Source: Deltaproteobacteria bacterium
GTDB lineage: Bacteria; Myxococcota_A; UBA9160; PR03
Assembly: GCA_018262315.1 (NCBI GenBank)
Contig: JAGSPS010000181.1
Location: 1-13,205 of the forward strand
DNA length: 13,205 bases
Reading direction: 5' to 3'
Both the position numbers and the translations under genes were made by a program. How positions within the stretch are numbered: the first letter of the stretch is position 1; every line of letters begins with the position of its first letter. A model generated the notes under the pieces. It did no database searches and was not told the DNA's origin. It saw only the letters and a list, made by a program, of their open reading frames with translations. This document shows, piece by piece, positions 11,348 through 13,205 of the stretch.

Positions 11348-13138
11348 CTACGAGCAGAGCGCGTCGGAACAGTCGCCGGCGTAGTGGTCGGGAACTTCCA
11401 GGGCGCCGCCTTCGCCGCGCACGAGGACGGCGACGCCCTTGCAACCTTCGCGAAACACCGTGACGCCCTTGAGCCCGCGACGCCAGGCGGAGAGGTAGAT
11501 CGCGCGGATCTCGGCGGGCGTCGCCTCGGCGGGCAGGTTGATCGTCTTGGAGACGGCGTTGTCGACGTGGCGCTGGAAGGCCTGCTGCACGTCGAGGTGG
11601 CGCTCGGGCGCGATGTCGAACGCGGTCGGGAACAGGCGCCGCACCGGCTCGGGAACTTCCGCGATACAGCGCGCCGAACCCGCCGCCATCACGCGCGCCA
11701 GCACTTCGGGCACAAGTGCGCCGCTCTTGCGCAGCGCGGCTTCGAAGCGCGGATTGGTCTCGGGCAGGCGCTGGCCATCGAGCACGTGGCGCACGAAGGC
11801 GAGTGCGAAGAACGGCTCGATGCCGCCCGCGCAGCCGGCGAGGATCGAAATCGTGCCGGTCGGCGCAATCGACGTGAGCGTCGCGTTGCGCAGCCGCTTG
11901 CCGCGGGCGTGCGCGCGGGAGCCGTGCCAGTTCGGGAAGACACCGCGCTTTTCGGCGAGCTGCGCCGACGCCTGCTCGGCGCGCGCGTGGATGCGACCCA
12001 TCAGCTGCTCGCCGAGCGCGACGGCGGCGGCATCGTCGTAGGGGATGCCGAGGTCGACGAGCAGATCGGCGAATCCCATCACGCCGAGGCCGATCTTGCG
12101 ATTGCCGTGCACCATCGCCGTGATCGCGGGCATCGGGTAGTGGCTGGCCTCGATCACGTCGTCGAGGAAGCGCACGCCCAGCTCGACCGCGCCGTCGAGC
12201 GCGTCCCAGTCGAGCGCGCCGTCACGGACGAAGGCGTCGAGGCGCAGCGAGCCGAGGTTGCAGGCTTCGTTCGGCAGCAACGGCAGTTCGCCGCACGGGT
12301 TGGTGGCGGCGAGCGGACCAAGATGGGGCGTCGGGTTCGCGCGGTTCACAGCGTCGATGAAGAGTACGCCGGGGTCGCCGCTGGCCCACGCGACGTTCGC
12401 GATCTCGTCGAGCAGTGCGCGTGCGTCGATGCTGCGCACCACGCAGCCGTTGCGCGGGTTCACCAGCTCGAAGCGCGCGCCCGCCTCGACGGCCTGCCAG
12501 AAACGGTCGGGCGTCGCGAGCGAGATGTTGAAGTTGGTGAGTTGCGTGCGGTCGGACTTGACGCGGATGAACTCCAGCACGTCGGGATGGTCGACGCGCA
12601 ATACGCCCATGTTGGCGCCGCGGCGGCGGCCGCCCTGCTTCACCACCGCGGTGGCGGCGTCGAAGACGCCCATGAACGCGACGGGACCCGACGCGACGCC
12701 GGGCGTGCCCTGCACGACGTCGCCCGCCGGACGCAGCGCCGAGAAGTCGAAGCCGGTGCCGCCACCCGACTGGTGGATCACCGCCATTTGCTTCACGGCC
12801 TCGAAGACACTCGCGAGCGAGTCTTCGACCGGCAGCACGAAGCACGCCGCGAGCTGACCGATCGTGTGATCCAGCGGGCCAGGCGCTTCGCGCCCTGCGT
12901 CCGTTCCGGCGTTCATCAGCGTCGGCGAATTGGGCAGGAATTCGCGGCATTGGATTGCGCCGAAGAACGCCTCTTCCCAGCGCTCTCCGTCGCCTCCCCA
13001 TTCCTTCTCGACCGCTGCGACGCCGCGTGCGACGCGACGGCACAGCCCCTCCCAGTTCTCGACGACGCGCCCCGCGTCGTCGCGCGCGAGGTAACGCGCC
13101 TCGAGCACGCGCTCGGCGTTGGGCGTGAGGGGCTGCAT
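11348..13138 (-). CDS. nrdJ: Adenosylcobalamin-dependent class II ribonucleotide reductase
   Basis: A 596-residue enzyme converting ribonucleotides to deoxyribonucleotides, oxygen-independently and with B12. Motifs in order: FLPNSPTLMNAG (67-78), LAACFVLPVEDS with redox Cys99, SGGGTGFDFS (124-133), RRRGANMGVLRVDHPD (171-186), the active site TNPCGELPL (Asn280, thiyl-radical Cys282, Glu284), EACNLGSL with second redox Cys293, PTGTIS (426-431), AVSKTINLP (528-536), and a C-terminal Cys590/Cys595 pair (GDCSDALCS) that would reduce the active-site disulfide. No N-terminal ATP-cone is seen; the chain is compact. ATG 13138 has AGG 8 nt upstream; GTG 13144 is in frame and possible. Class II enzymes need no partner subunit, and no nrdAB gene is nearby. 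Confidence 0.95.
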   Translation of the reverse strand: MQPLTPNAERVLEARYLARDDAGRVVENWEGLCRRVARGVAAVEKEWGGDGERWEEAFFGAIQCREFLPNSPTLMNAGTDAGREAPGPLDHTIGQLAACFVLPVEDSLASVFEAVKQMAVIHQSGGGTGFDFSALRPAGDVVQGTPGVASGPVAFMGVFDAATAVVKQGGRRRGANMGVLRVDHPDVLEFIRVKSDRTQLTNFNISLATPDRFWQAVEAGARFELVNPRNGCVVRSIDARALLDEIANVAWASGDPGVLFIDAVNRANPTPHLGPLAATNPCGELPLLPNEACNLGSLRLDAFVRDGALDWDALDGAVELGVRFLDDVIEASHYPMPAITAMVHGNRKIGLGVMGFADLLVDLGIPYDDAAAVALGEQLMGRIHARAEQASAQLAEKRGVFPNWHGSRAHARGKRLRNATLTSIAPTGTISILAGCAGGIEPFFALAFVRHVLDGQRLPETNPRFEAALRKSGALVPEVLARVMAAGSARCIAEVPEPVRRLFPTAFDIAPERHLDVQQAFQRHVDNAVSKTINLPAEATPAEIRAIYLSAWRRGLKGVTVFREGCKGVAVLVRGEGGALEVPDHYAGDCSDALCS

Positions 13139-13205
13139 CGCCACAACCTAATCTGCTGGTCCGCCCCCAGCTAGCGGATTGTCCCAAGATGGCCTCCGTC
13201 TCCCG

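Noticed and set aside
11384..13174. A 596-codon plus-strand frame antisense to nrdJ
   Set aside because: The minus strand encodes an unmistakable NrdJ with all catalytic motifs. The plus frame is His/Arg/Ala-rich with no family features, a mirror effect of GC-rich codon use.
13145..13205. Possible cobalamin riboswitch or divergent gene start upstream of nrdJ
   Set aside because: Only 61 bases remain, with no B12-box-like structure. An ATG near 13189 has too little sequence after it to support a gene.

Overview
The window is GC-rich DNA from a Gram-negative bacterium. An outer-membrane DUF3187-type protein, exported proteins with signal peptides and dense, overlapping coding all fit this. The gene set (class II B12-dependent ribonucleotide reductase, split NAD(P) transhydrogenase subunit, several acyl-CoA enzymes) is compatible with an uncultured deltaproteobacterial-type lineage such as Myxococcota or Binatia. 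That placement is inference only; the window holds no rRNA or other phylogenetic marker. I found no tRNA, rRNA, CRISPR array or complete insertion sequence.

Left part (1-2671): a small exported DUF5666-like protein runs off the left edge (minus). It is followed by a two-gene plus-strand unit: a 77-aa two-helix membrane protein whose stop overlaps the start of a DUF3187 outer-membrane protein. A crotonase-fold protein (minus) faces them. It ends a three-gene minus-strand operon with start/stop overlaps: APH-fold phosphotransferase > DUF6285 protein > crotonase. The kinase plus DUF6285 pair resembles the LvaA/LvaB 4-hydroxyacyl-CoA kinase of levulinate catabolism.

Middle part (4200-7080): a MazEF-like toxin-antitoxin pair, with a recognisable promoter and a 7-6-7 inverted-repeat operator, lies between the intact phosphotransferase and a decayed second copy of that gene. 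The decayed copy has an internal deletion of about 560 bp and frame changes. A short-chain dehydrogenase (plus) then meets an acyl-CoA dehydrogenase (minus) tail to tail; both stop codons come from one CTAG. The dehydrogenase lacks about 70 residues of its middle region and changes frame there, so it is probably a pseudogene. The crotonase also appears to have lost about 35 residues internally. Internal deletions therefore recur among the acyl-CoA genes of this stretch.

Right part (7155-13205): genes alternate strand one by one: a stand-alone PAS protein (+), a dienelactone hydrolase (-), a CysQ/inositol-monophosphatase family enzyme (+), a transhydrogenase alpha-1 subunit without its partners (-), a small membrane protein (+), and the class II ribonucleotide reductase NrdJ (-). 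The gap between cysQ and pntAA is almost filled by a 160-bp segment bounded by 24-bp inverted repeats. cysQ and pntAA both lack a Shine-Dalgarno sequence and have a good -10 hexamer exactly 8 nt before ATG, which suggests leaderless transcripts from symmetric divergent promoters.
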